A stretch of DNA of 64,000 nucleotides from Smittium mucronatum. Lineage: Eukaryota > Kickxellomycota > Harpellomycetes > Harpellales > Legeriomycetaceae. Position numbers and translations under genes: made by a program. The stretch spans positions 1 to 64,000 of the forward strand of contig LSSL01000593.1 of assembly GCA_001953115.1 (NCBI GenBank). The letters run 5' to 3'. The notes under the pieces were generated by a model that was not told the DNA's origin, ran no database searches, and worked only from the letters and a program-made list of their open reading frames with translations. Positions 25,301 to 38,699 of this stretch are shown piece after piece (the stretch's first letter is position 1; every line of letters starts with the position of its first letter).

Positions 25301-28300
25301 AAATTAATATTTAAAAACCTATTTAAACTATAGAAAATTTGATTAATTTTTATTTTAAGAAACTCCCAAACATTTATCTGAATTTAAATGAATTTTTCAT
25401 TTTAAAAATTCCTCAAGGGAATTTATTTATATCATTTTATATAAGAAATTGGATTTATAATTCTAATTTATTTTACTGAGTCTTAAATATTAAATCGTTT
25501 ACTTACACAGATAATAATATATTCTTAAAATCACAAGCTTTGTGATTTTTTAACGATAATAATTAATATTTAAATATAATTATAAAAAATTTAATTTAAA
25601 TTTAAAATTTTGTAATTTTTATTTTATTTTATTTTTTGGTCTAAATTTTATATTAATGTTGCTTATAAAAAAATACTCTGTTGTTTGAAGGAATATTTCT
25701 GTATAAATAATTATTCCAATAAAAAATCTACGCCTAATTATACCTTTTCAATTATATTTTAACTGTGTTTATTTTTTTACTGATTTTTTTTATTATACAC
25801 GACTCTGAATAAACTATTAAAAACACATATTTTCTTGTTTTAAAATAAGTAAAACTATTTTTTTATTTTTTTTCTTCGTTAAAAAATTCAAAATATAGAC
25901 TTTTCTGTCAATTAATTTTTTTAATTAAATTGTCAAATTTCAGTGATAAATAAATTTTTATTGCCATATACATAATATTAGTATAGATAATTTTTTTTTT
26001 TTAAAAGAATAAATTTATCATGCTGTTCAGGATTATTTAAGGCTTTAAAATAACTAATTTTTATCTTGAACTTTTAATAAATTGAAATATATCTAATTAA
26101 CGCTTAACCTGAATATCTTTCATTTTAAGATATATAATATTGGACATTATTATATATAATGTAAAAAAATATGATAAAAATAACTTTTGATTAGTTAAAT
26201 AATAATTTTTGAAAATGGTAAACTTCTTTTACATTTTTAGTTACTATATCTATAAAAAATATAATTTTAATAAATGAAAAATAATTTAAATAGTATTTAT
26301 TTATTTTTTCATTTCATTATAAATGTTACACTATATTAATATTCAAAAATTAATGATAAAAGATAACTAAATGATATTTTTTTGTTTTTATAAAATTGAA
26401 ATTTTCAATAAATATGATATTTATTATAAAAACACATATTATTAGTAATTATATATATTATATTTTGAATAAAATTTTTGTAAATTTTTAATGTATTTTA
26501 ATAATTTTAATTTGAAAATAAAAAAAACTATTCAAATCAAACAAATAAAAATATTTTAAAAAAGTGGGCTAATTCAAAAATATTTTTATAAAAATGTGTC
26601 GAAAAATTGATTTAGTTAGACCGAATTTAATCGATTTTTTATAAAATTATGGGTCTTATATAAACTTTCATGATTTTGAATTAATAAGGCAAAAAATTTA
26701 TTAATATGCATATAAATATTTGAATATACTGATTTTTTGATCATCTGGATTTTTAAATAAATAATTTCCACTATATAATTACTTTTTTCAAAATTAATTT
26801 TAATTTTAATTTAATTTAATTTTTTTTTTATAAAAATTGGATTACATGAACTATACTGCAGTTCTCTAAAAATGCAAATTTGAGCCAATTATATTTTAAT
26901 AAAAAACAATCCCCAATTTTCTCAAAATATTCAAAAAATTTGCAATAAATAAATCTAAAATTTATCATTAAAGTTTTTTTTTTAACTATAATCCATATTG
27001 TATAAATTTGTTTTTATATTTTACCCTTTATTGATTTTTTTCAGAAATTGTGTATGAAAACGGTATTTATTTTTTATAGTAATAAAAAAATACTAAATAT
27101 GAAATTTAAATAAGTTTTGGTTAATTTTTATAATAAATCTCTATTTATAAATATAGTCAAAAAATCGAAATTTAAACACCCATTTAGACTTTTTTTTTTG
27201 AAAATGATATATTCGAGTTTGTGAAATCTCGATAATTTTTTAGTAATCATCCTATAATGATATTTAATATTATTAAGGTTTTTTATTTTATTAAAATAAT
27301 GAAATTTTTAAAAATATGGCTATTAAAACATAATTTATTCTTTTTAAAACCATTTATAATATGTCTACATTCAAAATTACCAAGCTAAAATTAAAACTGA
27401 AAAACGTGGATAATATTCAATTATAATTTTATATATTTAGTACTAAAAAAAATGCAGCACTAAAAAATTAAAAATTAAAGATATTTTATTTTCAACAATT
27501 ACTAAGTAAAAAAATATTAATAACATTTTAATTAATGATAAAAGGTTTTTTTTTTTGAGAAAAATAACTAATGTAAAAAAAATAATTATTAATATTTTTT
27601 CAACTTTTTTAACTAGTAGCTAATTAAACATGAACTTGATTCATTTTCACAAAATTATTATATATTTAAAAACGAAAAAAAAAATTTTTTTTATAGAAAA
27701 TTATATTGAAAATTTATTTATTTTACGGAACGATGGATTTTATTTCAAAATTTAAACAAAAATATCTGCAATTAATAATATAAAGTATACTTATAATGTA
27801 GTAATGACTAATATTTTTCGAAATTTTAATGCTAATATCATCGAATTATTTATTAAAACTTTATAAAATTAAATTATTATTTGTCAATAAAGCTTTTTTA
27901 GGATTTAAATATAAGTTTAAAAAAAAACTTATAAATTATAAATAATATTTTAACAATTTAATAATTTTTAACTGAAATTTCTCCACCACATCTGCAAATC
28001 CTCTTAAATTTTATAACTTCTGCAACATTAAATTTTTTTATAGCTGATTATAATTTTCTAACTTTGGTTACACAATAAATTATGTGTAATTTTTTAAAAA
28101 CCTTCTTTTTTTAAATGATAAAATTAATATCAAACTAAATATCAAATAGCTGAATATTTGATTTCTTGTGAAAAAATAACCAAGTATCGCTATAAAAAGA
28201 TTCAAAAAACTTAGTTAATTTTTATTTTTAATTCAAGTTTTCCTAATTCCAAATCTTATATAAAACTTATTTCTAACAGAGGATAAAATTAAAATATACT

Positions 28301-29550
28301 TAATTTAAACTTTTTTGTAGATTCTACTTGTTTTTTTGAGTTTTAAAATTTTTTGTTTTCAAATCTTGTATAAATCGACATTTTCCACAATTATAAAATC
28401 ACAAAAATATCTCATAATCCTATCAATTCTTTCAAAAAAAACTTGACATAAGAAAATGGAGTTTTAAATTTTTTTATTATTTCTTTTCAAGCGAAGTTAG
28501 TAAATTTTTAAGAGGTTAAAATTTATTCTATTTGAATCTACGTGTAAAAAATTGAACGGATATTTTTATTTGATTTCTTGTTGTAAAAATCAATAAATTA
28601 ATCAAATTAAATATTAATATAAAGCGTATATTTGAATAAAATTGGAAAATATTATGGAATTTTCTTATTTTTTTTATCTTTAAACCTCTATTTTTTTACT
28701 CGTTATAGTCCCATAATAGTTAAGAATTTATCATTTTATTGGATAAATATAGCTCCATTTTTTAGTATCATTTCGATGATAATATATTAAACTAAGACAA
28801 ATTGAGTTTAATCAAAATTTTAATGGGTGTGATCGTAAAAGATACACAAAACCCTGCAATTTTATCTACTCTATTTCTAAAATTAATTGATTTTTTTTAG
28901 AATTATAGATTTTTTTTATGATTGGCTACAACATAGCGTTGTAAATAAGGTTAAAATAATCGAATTATGTTCATAATTTTTTTTTAAAAAAAGATGTACT
29001 GGATTTAAACAAAAAAAATAATCATAAAAAAATGTATCATTTTATTTAAAAATACATAAAAATCTTTAAATGGCCCATAAAGATTTTTCTCAAAAAACTC
29101 CTATTGAATTTTAAAAATAAATCTTCTATTTAAAATACTAGATAGCTTATAATTCGTTTTAAGCCTTTTATAGCTCTGCTGGTAGTAAAATAAAACAATA
29201 TAAATTGAATTATATATAAATTAAATTAAATTGTATATTTTCTAAGAAAAATTTATTTTCTCAAAATGATATAAAATTAATTATTTTCCTCCTCTTTATT
29301 AATAGTTTCGGGAAAAAATTTAGTTATAAATCATTTATATTACAAAAGCGGGAATTTATTAGAGGGTGGTAGAAATAATATCTCTATATTTTTAAAAAAA
29401 AATTTCTATATGAGCCAACAGAGAAAAAAATATCTTTAAGATTGTTTCTAATAGTCTTTGAATCCCTTAGAGTTTTTTTTCTTTTAAATAGGGGTATCAT
29501 CTGATAGAGTGTAATTCCGGGAGTTATCTTTTTTATTTTAAACTGTACTT
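22318..29550. other. AT-rich desert with a short CA microsatellite
   Basis: The most AT-extreme part of the window: long stretches almost free of G and C, mononucleotide runs, AC repeats at about 22,769-22,783. Frames at 22,735-22,977 and 23,123-23,326 have low-complexity translations and no support. I see nothing else in it. Confidence 0.55.
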
Positions 29551-29835
29551 CTATTTTCGCTCTAATACATTCCGAATGGTTTCACCATACATGACATGAT
29601 AAGTGGGAAATCTTATGATAACATTTAAAATAGTTCGATAATTATTCTTTCCATCACTATAAGATAATCTTTTTTTATTCACAGCCAAAATATTTATTAT
29701 GAATTTTTTTTTAAGATTTTTGGATTGTACACTCCTGTAGTTGGAAAATACACTCTTATTCCGAAATTTTATCTTTTTTTCAGAAATTAATTTATCTTTT
29801 AATAAGAAACATAATCTTTTAGCTATTTTTTTGTT
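29551..29835 (-). pseudogene. 94-codon decayed coding fragment, family not recognised
   Basis: On the minus strand the frame between TAG at 29,836-29,838 and TAG at 29,551-29,553 stays open for 94 codons and reads as mixed protein: SVFSNYRSVQSKNL, then INILAVNKKRLSYSDGKNNY, then IRFPTYHVMYGETIRNVLER. It has no ATG near its start. Some similarity in feel to polyprotein sequence of retroelements (YGE...ER), but no motif I can name. Sense strand is A-rich, matching the T-rich plus strand of the surrounding block. Confidence 0.4.
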
Positions 29836-31262
29836 CTACATTGATTCTCTTTGTTCTATTTCAATTAAATTTAAATTATAGGCTTGCATTTTTACTTATA
29901 TATTTCTTCTAAGGCTAAGCTATATTATTTTTCAAATTAAATACTTATAAGATATTTATTTTAATTTTTATTTGGGGAACTTAAATATAGGATTAGCTTC
30001 TTTTTGAACTACATTTTTTATTAATTTTTTAATATTGATCGTAATCTTTATATCTTTTATTAATATATAATAAACATAATAGAACAAAGGTTCACAAATT
30101 ATATCACATTTTTTTATGTGTTCTCAGTATTTACGTATATTAATCTGGATTAAAAAGTATTTTTCATCTTTTTTTTAGGATAATATTTCTATATTATTAT
30201 TTATTTTTGATAAAAGTTTTTTTATTTTATAATTTAGATAATAGGGTATACTGTTACTATTCAGTTTTTAAATTATATCCCCCTACCACCATATTTAATG
30301 GATAAATTTTTTTGATTTTTTTTAAAATTATCCTTATCTATCAATATTTCAAGGAGCTCCTTCACATCTTCATATCCATCAATTAGTTTTTTTGACACTA
30401 TTCAATTTTAATTATTAATAATATTATATTTTTTAACGACATCATTACAGGTTTTATAACTAGTTTTATTTTTTCGTTGACACATTTAATAGTCAAATAA
30501 AATCATTGTTTTTACGTAATTATACTTAAATTATCTATAATTTGGAAATTTTGTTATTTAAGATATGTATTAGTTTTCTTTTTTATTTTGAATAAGATTT
30601 TTTTTCAACATCTAATGGTATTTTATGTGCTTTGGAATATATAATAATAACAATAATAACAATTTTTTATATAGCATTATTTTACTCCTAATAGATGTCT
30701 TTTTTTTTAAACTGAATGTTTTATTGAGTAAAATTTCTTAGAATTTTTGAATTTTATTTCATCTAAATTAAATATAGTTTCCAAGACTAAAATAAATTTA
30801 CATATACACTTTTTTCTTTGTCTAACTTTATTTATATTTTTTAAATTTAGAATTTAAAGTTACTGATAGATATTTGGGATTTAATATTAATTTCTTCGAT
30901 TTTATTTTAGATTATGTATAAAAATAAGCTATCGATTCAAATTTTCTCTATTTCACTTTCTATTTATTCTAGAAATATGCATTATATTCGCTTTTTTTTT
31001 TTCAGAAATGAATACACTGTGATTTATTTATACAATTTTAGTGATTTTTACCCCCTCCCTTTTGTGTTAGAGCGCCACATTTTATTTTTATATGACTGGT
31101 TAGAAGCAACTAATTTTTACATCTTTTTTGGAGTTAAAGTGGTTATTTTTAAACTTCTAAATTTATTAAAATAAATAGCGTTAAAAAAACTCGCCATATA
31201 TTCTCTTTTTTCTAACAATAGTGGCTAGATTTTTTTAGTGTAATTTTGATTATTATTATTTT
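29836..31262. other. T-rich (plus strand) desert
   Basis: Part of a block, roughly 29.5-32.3 kb, in which the plus strand is T-rich. The plus-strand frame at 30,914-31,174 is Phe/Ile/Tyr-rich and is explained by that composition. Nothing else is supported. Confidence 0.5.
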
Positions 31263-31440
31263 TCAGAGCAATATTTTAGTAGAGATTTTATCAAAGATAA
31301 AAAATTCTTTTTTAAGCCTGATTCTTTTTTTTCTTTTATAATTATTGCTTCCTTTTTTCCTTTGAGGAAGTATTTTTGTATATAATTTTTCAGCTACACG
31401 AGCTGAAGTTATCTTTTTATAATTTTTGAGTATTTTCAAA
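31263..31440 (-). pseudogene. Lysine-rich decayed coding fragment
   Basis: About 58 codons open on the minus strand, ending with TGA at 31,263-31,265 and including ITSARVAEKLYTKILPQRKKG and later RKKRIRLKKEFF. Basic, without a start codon or recognisable domain. Together with 29,551-29,835 it suggests that the T-rich block is the template side of an eroded minus-strand element. Confidence 0.3.
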
Positions 31441-31784
31441 GTTTTTTATTTTCTTAAATGATTATTAATATTGATCCACCAATCATATAGAATTTTTTTT
31501 TAAAATCCATGTTTTTTTTTCAACATTTTTAGGAGGATATTTTAAATTATCTTCTTTTAAATTTTATAAGCAAGAAAATACTTTTTCTTCTAATTATTAT
31601 TCGTAGAAAATTTTATTCATTTTATAATTTAGCTAAGCTAATATTTTTCTCAATCTCCTAAATTATATTGGAAGCCCCTCTCATATGGATTTTAAATTGT
31701 GAATAATCGATTTTTTTACAAGTCTTTCCTTTATAAACTAGCATGGGTAAAATTTGATATATTCTTTTTTTATTTATATACATA

Positions 31785-31802
31785 CACACACACACACACA
31801 CA
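31785..31802 (+). repeat. (CA)9 microsatellite
   Basis: Uninterrupted CA dinucleotides after TATATACATA. A second, shorter AC run lies at about 22,769-22,783, also next to TATA repeats. Confidence 0.9.
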
Positions 31803-34800
31803 TAATATTGCTTTTACTCTTTTTTATTAAAATTCTTGTTTCTATTTCATTGAATTTACGAAAGTGAAATAAATAAATCTTTAAAATATCTTTCCTCTCC
31901 TCCAATTTGGTCTATAAATGAATTTAATTTAATAAACTTGTTTCTTTTTAATCTCTTTTTTTATTATTATTAATCTATTGGTATATAATTTTTCTGAAAT
32001 CTAAAAATCATTTTTTTTATAAAATACTATTCAATCAGAGAAATCAACTATCTTGATTATTATAAGCTATTAAAATAGATATAAAATCAAAATTCTCAAT
32101 ATATATATATAATGATTTTAGAATCTTTTTTAAAAGTCAAATAAAAATATTTTATTTAGTAAAAAGGTATATTTATTTTTGGTTTTAGATTTTATTTATA
32201 AAAAAATCTAAAAATGGAAAATTCAAATTTAGTGAAGTGAAATTTTATTTATAAATATTTGATATTTTACCAATATTCCGCAATATTTTCAGAATAAATT
32301 CAATTTTTTAGAAAGTTATTATTTTTTACTATTAAAATTAGCGCAGTTTTTTACAAACCTCTTCTTTATGAATTAAGTTAAAGATGATTATAATACTTAA
32401 TTATGTTATTTTTTATAAAAATCCACTAAAAGTATTTCAATTTATCTCAATTATTTTATTCGGTAATGAAAGCATATACATATTTGTATGGCATATATTT
32501 TATAAACTACTTTTTTTTAAAAAAACAACTCTTATTATCTATATTTTATCAAATAAATGTACTATAAATTTTTTCAAAGCTTTTTAAGAAAATCTTATTC
32601 TAGAAAATTTAATCTTGATTAACTTCGTATATAGATTATTATTTATAATTTTAAATTAAATTCACATTATTTTTTTGATAAAAAAACGAAAAAAACAGAA
32701 ATTTTCAAATTAATTATATTTTAATTTCCATAAAATATTATTTTTATTATCACCTCCAAATGATGAAAATTTATTAATTTGAAGTAAAAAATTGTAGCTA
32801 ACTCTCAAGCTTTTCCTAAAAATATATATATATATTTTTTAAAGCAGTATAACTCTTTCTCTAAAATGAGATTGACCTTTAAAATGAACGCTGGCTCTAA
32901 AAAGAAGCTAATAAAAATTATGTAAAACTCAAAAAAAAAAAGTATTGTAAATTTTCTTAAAAGCTATAAAAAAAATATTACTAAAATGTATCTTTAAAAC
33001 ATTATCCTGAAGTAGAATTGATAACTTATGCGTTTATATAAGAAATTTCAAAAGAAAAAAAGAAAATTATATTTTTTTGAAGTTATTTATTCAGGAAAAA
33101 TCAAAAATACTTTTGAACTTTAAATACCTTCACTTAAACTGAGAGAGGGATGAAACCTATTAATTTCTAATAATAAGATAATTTTATTATATTTATAGGT
33201 AAAATAGAAGTAAGAACGAGCAATTAAAAAAACATCAAAACTAAAAATTTCATTATAACCAAAATCTTTGTAAAATAATAAAATTAGTTTATTTGACTAT
33301 TTTATTATATTCAATTATACATTCTAAAAAACTCCTGGAAATAATACATTTTTTCAACAAAATAAAGCTAATATTTTTTTAACTATCATACTCTGTGAAA
33401 AACATCACATTTTTCTATATAAATTGTATATAATGGCTATAAATATGGTGATAAAATCTACATTTCAGCAAAAAAACATAAATTACATAATATTTTACAT
33501 TAGAAGAAATCCATAAAGAACCTTACATTATAAAAAAAATACATTTTTCCGGTTAAATAAGTTTTTTATTCATTAAAGCTAGCTTTATTTTTTAATTTGT
33601 GGAAGAATGTGTTAAAATTCATGGATTCGTGGGTTTATTTGATTTTACTTAAGACTTACACCAAAGATAATTATATAGATTTGGTAAAAAATCATCTATT
33701 TTTTAATAGTTTAATTTGGCCTTAAATCTAGGAATCGCTATTAATTTATTTCCAAATTATATTTAAAAAGGCACAAGAAATAGCGCAAAATATAAAAATA
33801 AAAGGGTTTTTTATTTGAATAATCCGCCTCCAACTTAAACAGAAATTTTGCACGAATATAGGCCCAATATATTAGTTAATTAGATATTTTTGATTTTTTA
33901 GAGAAGAATTAGAATATAGATGTAATCCTCCTTAATTTAAAACGATTATATATCACAATTAAAAGAATTATTTTTTTAAAAGTTTTTTTATAAATAAATC
34001 CATTTTTTAAATTTATTTATATATTCTTATATTTTCCAATATTCTTTCAGTTTTTGAATTTTTTTGAAATAAACCAATTTTTAAATTCATTTTGCCGTTT
34101 TTATCTTTTCCGATATCCTTTCATTTTTTGAAATAAATCTTTTTTTTTTACTATTGGGATATTTTAGATGTTAATACGCACCTTATTTAAACTCAAAGAT
34201 AAATTTTACCACAATTGAGATATATATTTTTTTGCATTTCAGCAAATATTTTTTAAGATTTTTTATGCACTTTTCTCCTCTACAATATTTTTTTTTACGT
34301 TTATGCCTCTTGTTGAGCCTTTCATCCGATTCATTAAATTTAAAATTTTATTAGATCTCACTTATCTGCATTGTTTGAAATTTTATAGGATTTAAGATCC
34401 TGAATTTTTATTTATTTGTTCATTTGCTTCTTTTTCCAGTATAATTAATTAGAAATTTTTAAAAAAAATTAGTCTGATAGTTCTTCTATCCAATTTTTTA
34501 TAAAAAGTTGATCTATACATGTTGATTTTTCTTATAAAAATTTCACAAAAAATAATTTTTATCTTTAAGTATTTTTTTAGGTGCACTTTTGCTCATTTTT
34601 TGAAAATATTTCCATAAAATATCCTTGATTAAATATATTGGTTATTTTTTTCAGCTTATTAAACCTTTTTTTATTTTCGTTTTCGGGGGGGGGGGGGTAT
34701 AAATATGTTTTCTTTTTCAATAGTGTTATATCACCAATAATTATTATTTCTGTGTTTGGTTTTTGACTATCAATTAGTTTTTCTTTCTTGAATTCTAATA

Positions 34801-36869
34801 AAATCCTTTTTTATCTTTCATTTTTTGATGGGTAAAGGCTGATGATTTTTAATTTTTAATTTTCAGCTGAACCAATCCTGATAATTCTACCTTATAAATA
34901 GATGATACTCATAAATAGAACAAAATCGCATATATTTTCATATCATATCTTGACCATAATATCATGAAATTGCATTTTTTTAATCCAAAAATTTATGTCC
35001 AATTTTCTTTTTTAAATTTCTTGCAGTCAAAACGGATATTATTTCGCTATGCTTTTAAAGAAGGTAAATTTTTTGCGTTTTTTATCAAAAAAAAAGTTGT
35101 GATGTTTATGTATAAGTTTACGTGTTTTTTTCCCCTGTTTTTTATGGTTTGGTATTTTTTTTTTCGGATAATATGTGTAAAATATCTAATTTATGATAAT
35201 TTTATTTTAATATCAACTGAAAATTTCTTTTTCAAGTTTTTCTTATTTTTCGTAGATTTTATCAACTTTATTTTTACATATACTGTATACTACATCAACT
35301 ATAACCGATTTATATTGATCTATTCTGTTGTTCGATTAGGAGATACTCCTTTTTTTATTATATATATTCTTTTTGGTTTTTAATTAAAATCATTTCTAAC
35401 GGTGTAGCTATAATATTTGAAAATGGGTATTAGATTTATATCCATAATTTTTAAGAAGTATTTTTTTCAAATTCTTCTATCTTCTGTACTAATTTTTTTT
35501 CTTTTTCTTTTTTTTAAAAATTTTCTTCGACTTATTATCAAAAATCTAGCTTTTTTTTTTACAAAATTATTCTTTCGATTTTTTTTGGTCTTTTTTAAAA
35601 AACTTTATCTGTTAATATGACATTTAAAAAATAACTTCTAATATGAGACTCCTTTATAAATCGGTTTAGTACCAAAATATAATACTTATTTTTTGAGTTT
35701 GAGTTTGAATTTTTATATATTTATTTTTTCGACTTCATTAATCTCTGAACTATTATTAAAATTGAAAGATTTAATATTTTTTTTCAGTGTTATCGTATCA
35801 TGGTGCTCTCCTTTCTGAAACAGTAATAAATTTATTATAAAGGAATTTTACAAAAATGTAGAGCCAAATCAAAAAAATTGAATTGAAATAAAACTCCAAA
35901 TAACTGTTTTTGATTTGATAGTAGCGTATCTGAGCAAAAAAAACTGAAATTTTGCATAATCAAATTGTACCTTTGGTTTTCTTTTTTATTTATTTGATAA
36001 TAAAATTAAATTCAATATCTTAAACGCAAAATTTGTCCTAAATAGAAGGTATGCCTTGAACCCCCCCCCCCTTATTTTAAAATATCCCTCTATTTCTATA
36101 GATAACTGATTTTCTCGGTTATAATGGCGCAGATATTTATTTGAGAGATCATATATTTTTTTTATTATGTATATACTCCAATTGGTCAAATTTCTAGAAA
36201 AATTATTGGATTGAGTGAAAATACTTGCATTTTGGAAAAATCTAAATCAGATTTATCCTTCTATCCAAAAATTAAACAGCAATTTTTTCTGATAAATTAC
36301 AGAAGGTATAGCTCAATAATCCCATCTACAAGATTCCTAAATTTGAACCTTTGATTATTTTAGGATCATGGTGCAAAACAAGTAAATACCTGGAGATTTT
36401 TATTTTTCCGAATACAGATCGCCTTTGAATTAAAATTTAAAAATTTCGTAATTAGTTCTATAATTAATACTCATATATTTTCTATTTTCATACAATTTTT
36501 CCAATCCGGATTCACCGTTTTTAAATTTTTTCTCACTTTTTCTCCAACTGCGTTAGGAAAATTGTGATTTATTTTCAATTTTTTATAACACGTTAAATAT
36601 TTCATTGTATTTCACCATTTTCATACTTATATTTATTCCTGTGGGAGGGAATATAATTATTTTTTTATATTTCAGTGAAGTTATGTAAAGCAAGTCACAT
36701 ATTCTCAAAAGTAATTTGTATGGTAATTTGAATGTCTCTAAAAATTTTACGGCCACTACATAATTATGTTTTAACATTTTCAAATATTTCAAGTTTTCGA
36801 GGAGTCTGTTTTTTTTTCTTTATAAGCTATGGTTGTTCTTTTTGACTTTTGAAGATTTTTTTTTTTTGA
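31803..36869. other. AT-rich desert with G13 and C11 runs
   Basis: Plus strand changes from T-rich (to about 32.3 kb) to A-rich (about 32.7-33.8 kb) and back to T-rich (about 33.9-35.8 kb). G13 at 34,685-34,697 and C11 at 36,061-36,071 stand out. The 139-codon frame at 34,964-35,383 is Phe-rich because it lies in T-rich DNA, and I do not regard it as a gene. Confidence 0.5.
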
Positions 36870-37020
36870 AATTTGTAGTTTTAAAATAACTGGAACTTTT
36901 CCATGACCGAAAATTTAGACCCATAAATCCGAAAATATAAAAAAACCCCCAAGTTTCACATTCATCCCCGAAAAATTATTTCACCGAATTTTACACCTCC
37001 AAAAAACACTTTTCACCACT
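36870..37020 (-). repeat. Left arm of an old, decayed inverted repeat
   Basis: Its reverse complement aligns with 38,160-38,310. Shared blocks include TGTTTTTTGGAGGTG, GATGAATGTG and TTTTTTAT.ATTTT.GG. The spacer is about 1.15 kb and holds an 81-codon frame at 37,353-37,598 that I cannot identify. Confidence 0.6.
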
Positions 37021-38159
37021 AAATAATCTATTTCTTTTTTAATTGATCAAAGTCACATTATTTGTTATTGATCAAGTTTTGTGAAATATATATTAAAAGT
37101 CTTATCCCATGGTTAGCTGAAAAATAGAAGTTATAATTTATTTCATCCAGACGAAAAATTACACACCATTTAAGCATAAATCCCACCAATAAAAATTGGT
37201 TCGTTATTTACAAAAACATAAAAACATAATGATAACACTCTGAAAAAAAAATTAAAAATGATGGATATTCAAAGAAACTTACATCATAATTAATTAGAAA
37301 AAAAAAACAAACTTCACTTTTTGCAGTTATTTTCCTTTCTAAAGATTTAAATTTGATAGCAACTAATAATATATGTTCATTTATTATCGAGATATCATTG
37401 AAGCCGTATGAAAAAGTGACCCTTATAAAACTTGAGCTATATGTAAGTTATAAAATTAAGAATAGCCAATGTACACAAGAAATAGCTGTCCTAAAATCAA
37501 TTTTATTGAAAAATAGAAAAAATTCTTTATGGAGTCAAGATATTCAAAAAATCTTTCAAGTCATTTACATAAAGTTGTGCCTTATTAGAAAAATATAAAA
37601 TGCATCCTTTTCAAACCACGAAAAAAAATTTAATATACTTAAATACAATATTGAGTTTATATGGGAATAACGTATTTTTTCATTTATAACCGAAAAAAAG
37701 GCTTTTTCGAATCAAGTGCCAAAATAAAAAAAGATAAATTTATACGATAAAAGATATTTTTTCCCTTTGTAAAAACTGTTTTTATTCAAGTTTTTTATCA
37801 CTTAATTTGAATGAAAGGTAAAACAGCTTTATAAAAGCCAAAACCTATATTTTAAGGTTTCTTTAGATCTGTTATAACACGCCTAATTCGTAACTTTGAT
37901 TTAAATGAACTTAAAAATGATTATATAACTCGAGTTTAGGTTTCAATTAATATTTAAACCCTCGTTATCCCCTGAAATGTAAATAATAGAAGGATTGCCG
38001 TTGAAAGTTAGATTATTTTCAAATTTTCATTCGATCTCCACAAGTTGGTAAAACTGCTTGATGTAAACCTTAGATTAAGCATATTAACTATAATATTTAA
38101 TATAAAAAAAAAGCTTCTAAAAACCAACTTGGTCAATTTTAGGAGCAACAGATTATTTT

Positions 38160-38310
38160 GAGATAAAAAATGTTTTTTGGAGGTGGAAAATGCAGCGAAA
38201 TGCAGATTTCCCAGATGAATGTGTAATTAAGGATTATTTTTTATAATTTTGGGTTGGTAGCTCTACATTTTAGATGAAAATGTGAATGGAAATGAAAATT
38301 GCTTTTTAAT
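38160..38310 (+). repeat. Right arm of an old, decayed inverted repeat
   Basis: Partner of 36,870-37,020 in inverse orientation (GGAGGTG at 38,179-38,185 pairs with CACCTCC at 36,994-37,000). Confidence 0.6.
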
Positions 38311-38699
38311 TTAATAAATCTGAAAAAGGAAATAAAAAATCGACATAGGTAACGTGTCCGCATCATCAAAGAATCGCCTATATGGCTGATTTTGAAATAA
38401 TAGAATATGCACAAATTGAAGATTGTTATGCGAATATGAAGAATTATAATCATAACAGTTTCAGCCAGTAATTAAATAGCTTTTTTTAGTGATGGGATTC
38501 AGATTTCGGGTTGTTTATATATGATTTCGGGTAAATATATATTTTTAACAATTATAATTCGCTATATTTGTTTTTTTAAACGGATAAAAAACAGCTTTAA
38601 TAAAACAAAAAAATGACTAAAAAGGAAATAGAAAACTCTTATAAATGAAACGCCTAGTGTGTCTAAGAATCTGCCATATGGGTGATTCGTTTTAAATCC
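38300..38699 (+). repeat. Degenerate direct repeat, offset about 296 bp
   Basis: Two copies (about 38,300-38,403 and 38,592-38,699) share the order: an AAT/AAA-rich lead, AAAGGAAATA.AAAA, GTGTC, then GAATC.GCC.TATGG.TGATT. Anchors GAATCGCC (38,371) and GAATCTGCC (38,667) give the offset. Indels and substitutions make this an old duplication. Confidence 0.6.

Noticed and set aside
34964..35383. 139-codon plus-strand frame
   Set aside because: It lies in T-rich DNA, which avoids stops on that strand. The product is nearly all Phe, Ile, Tyr and Leu with no domain.
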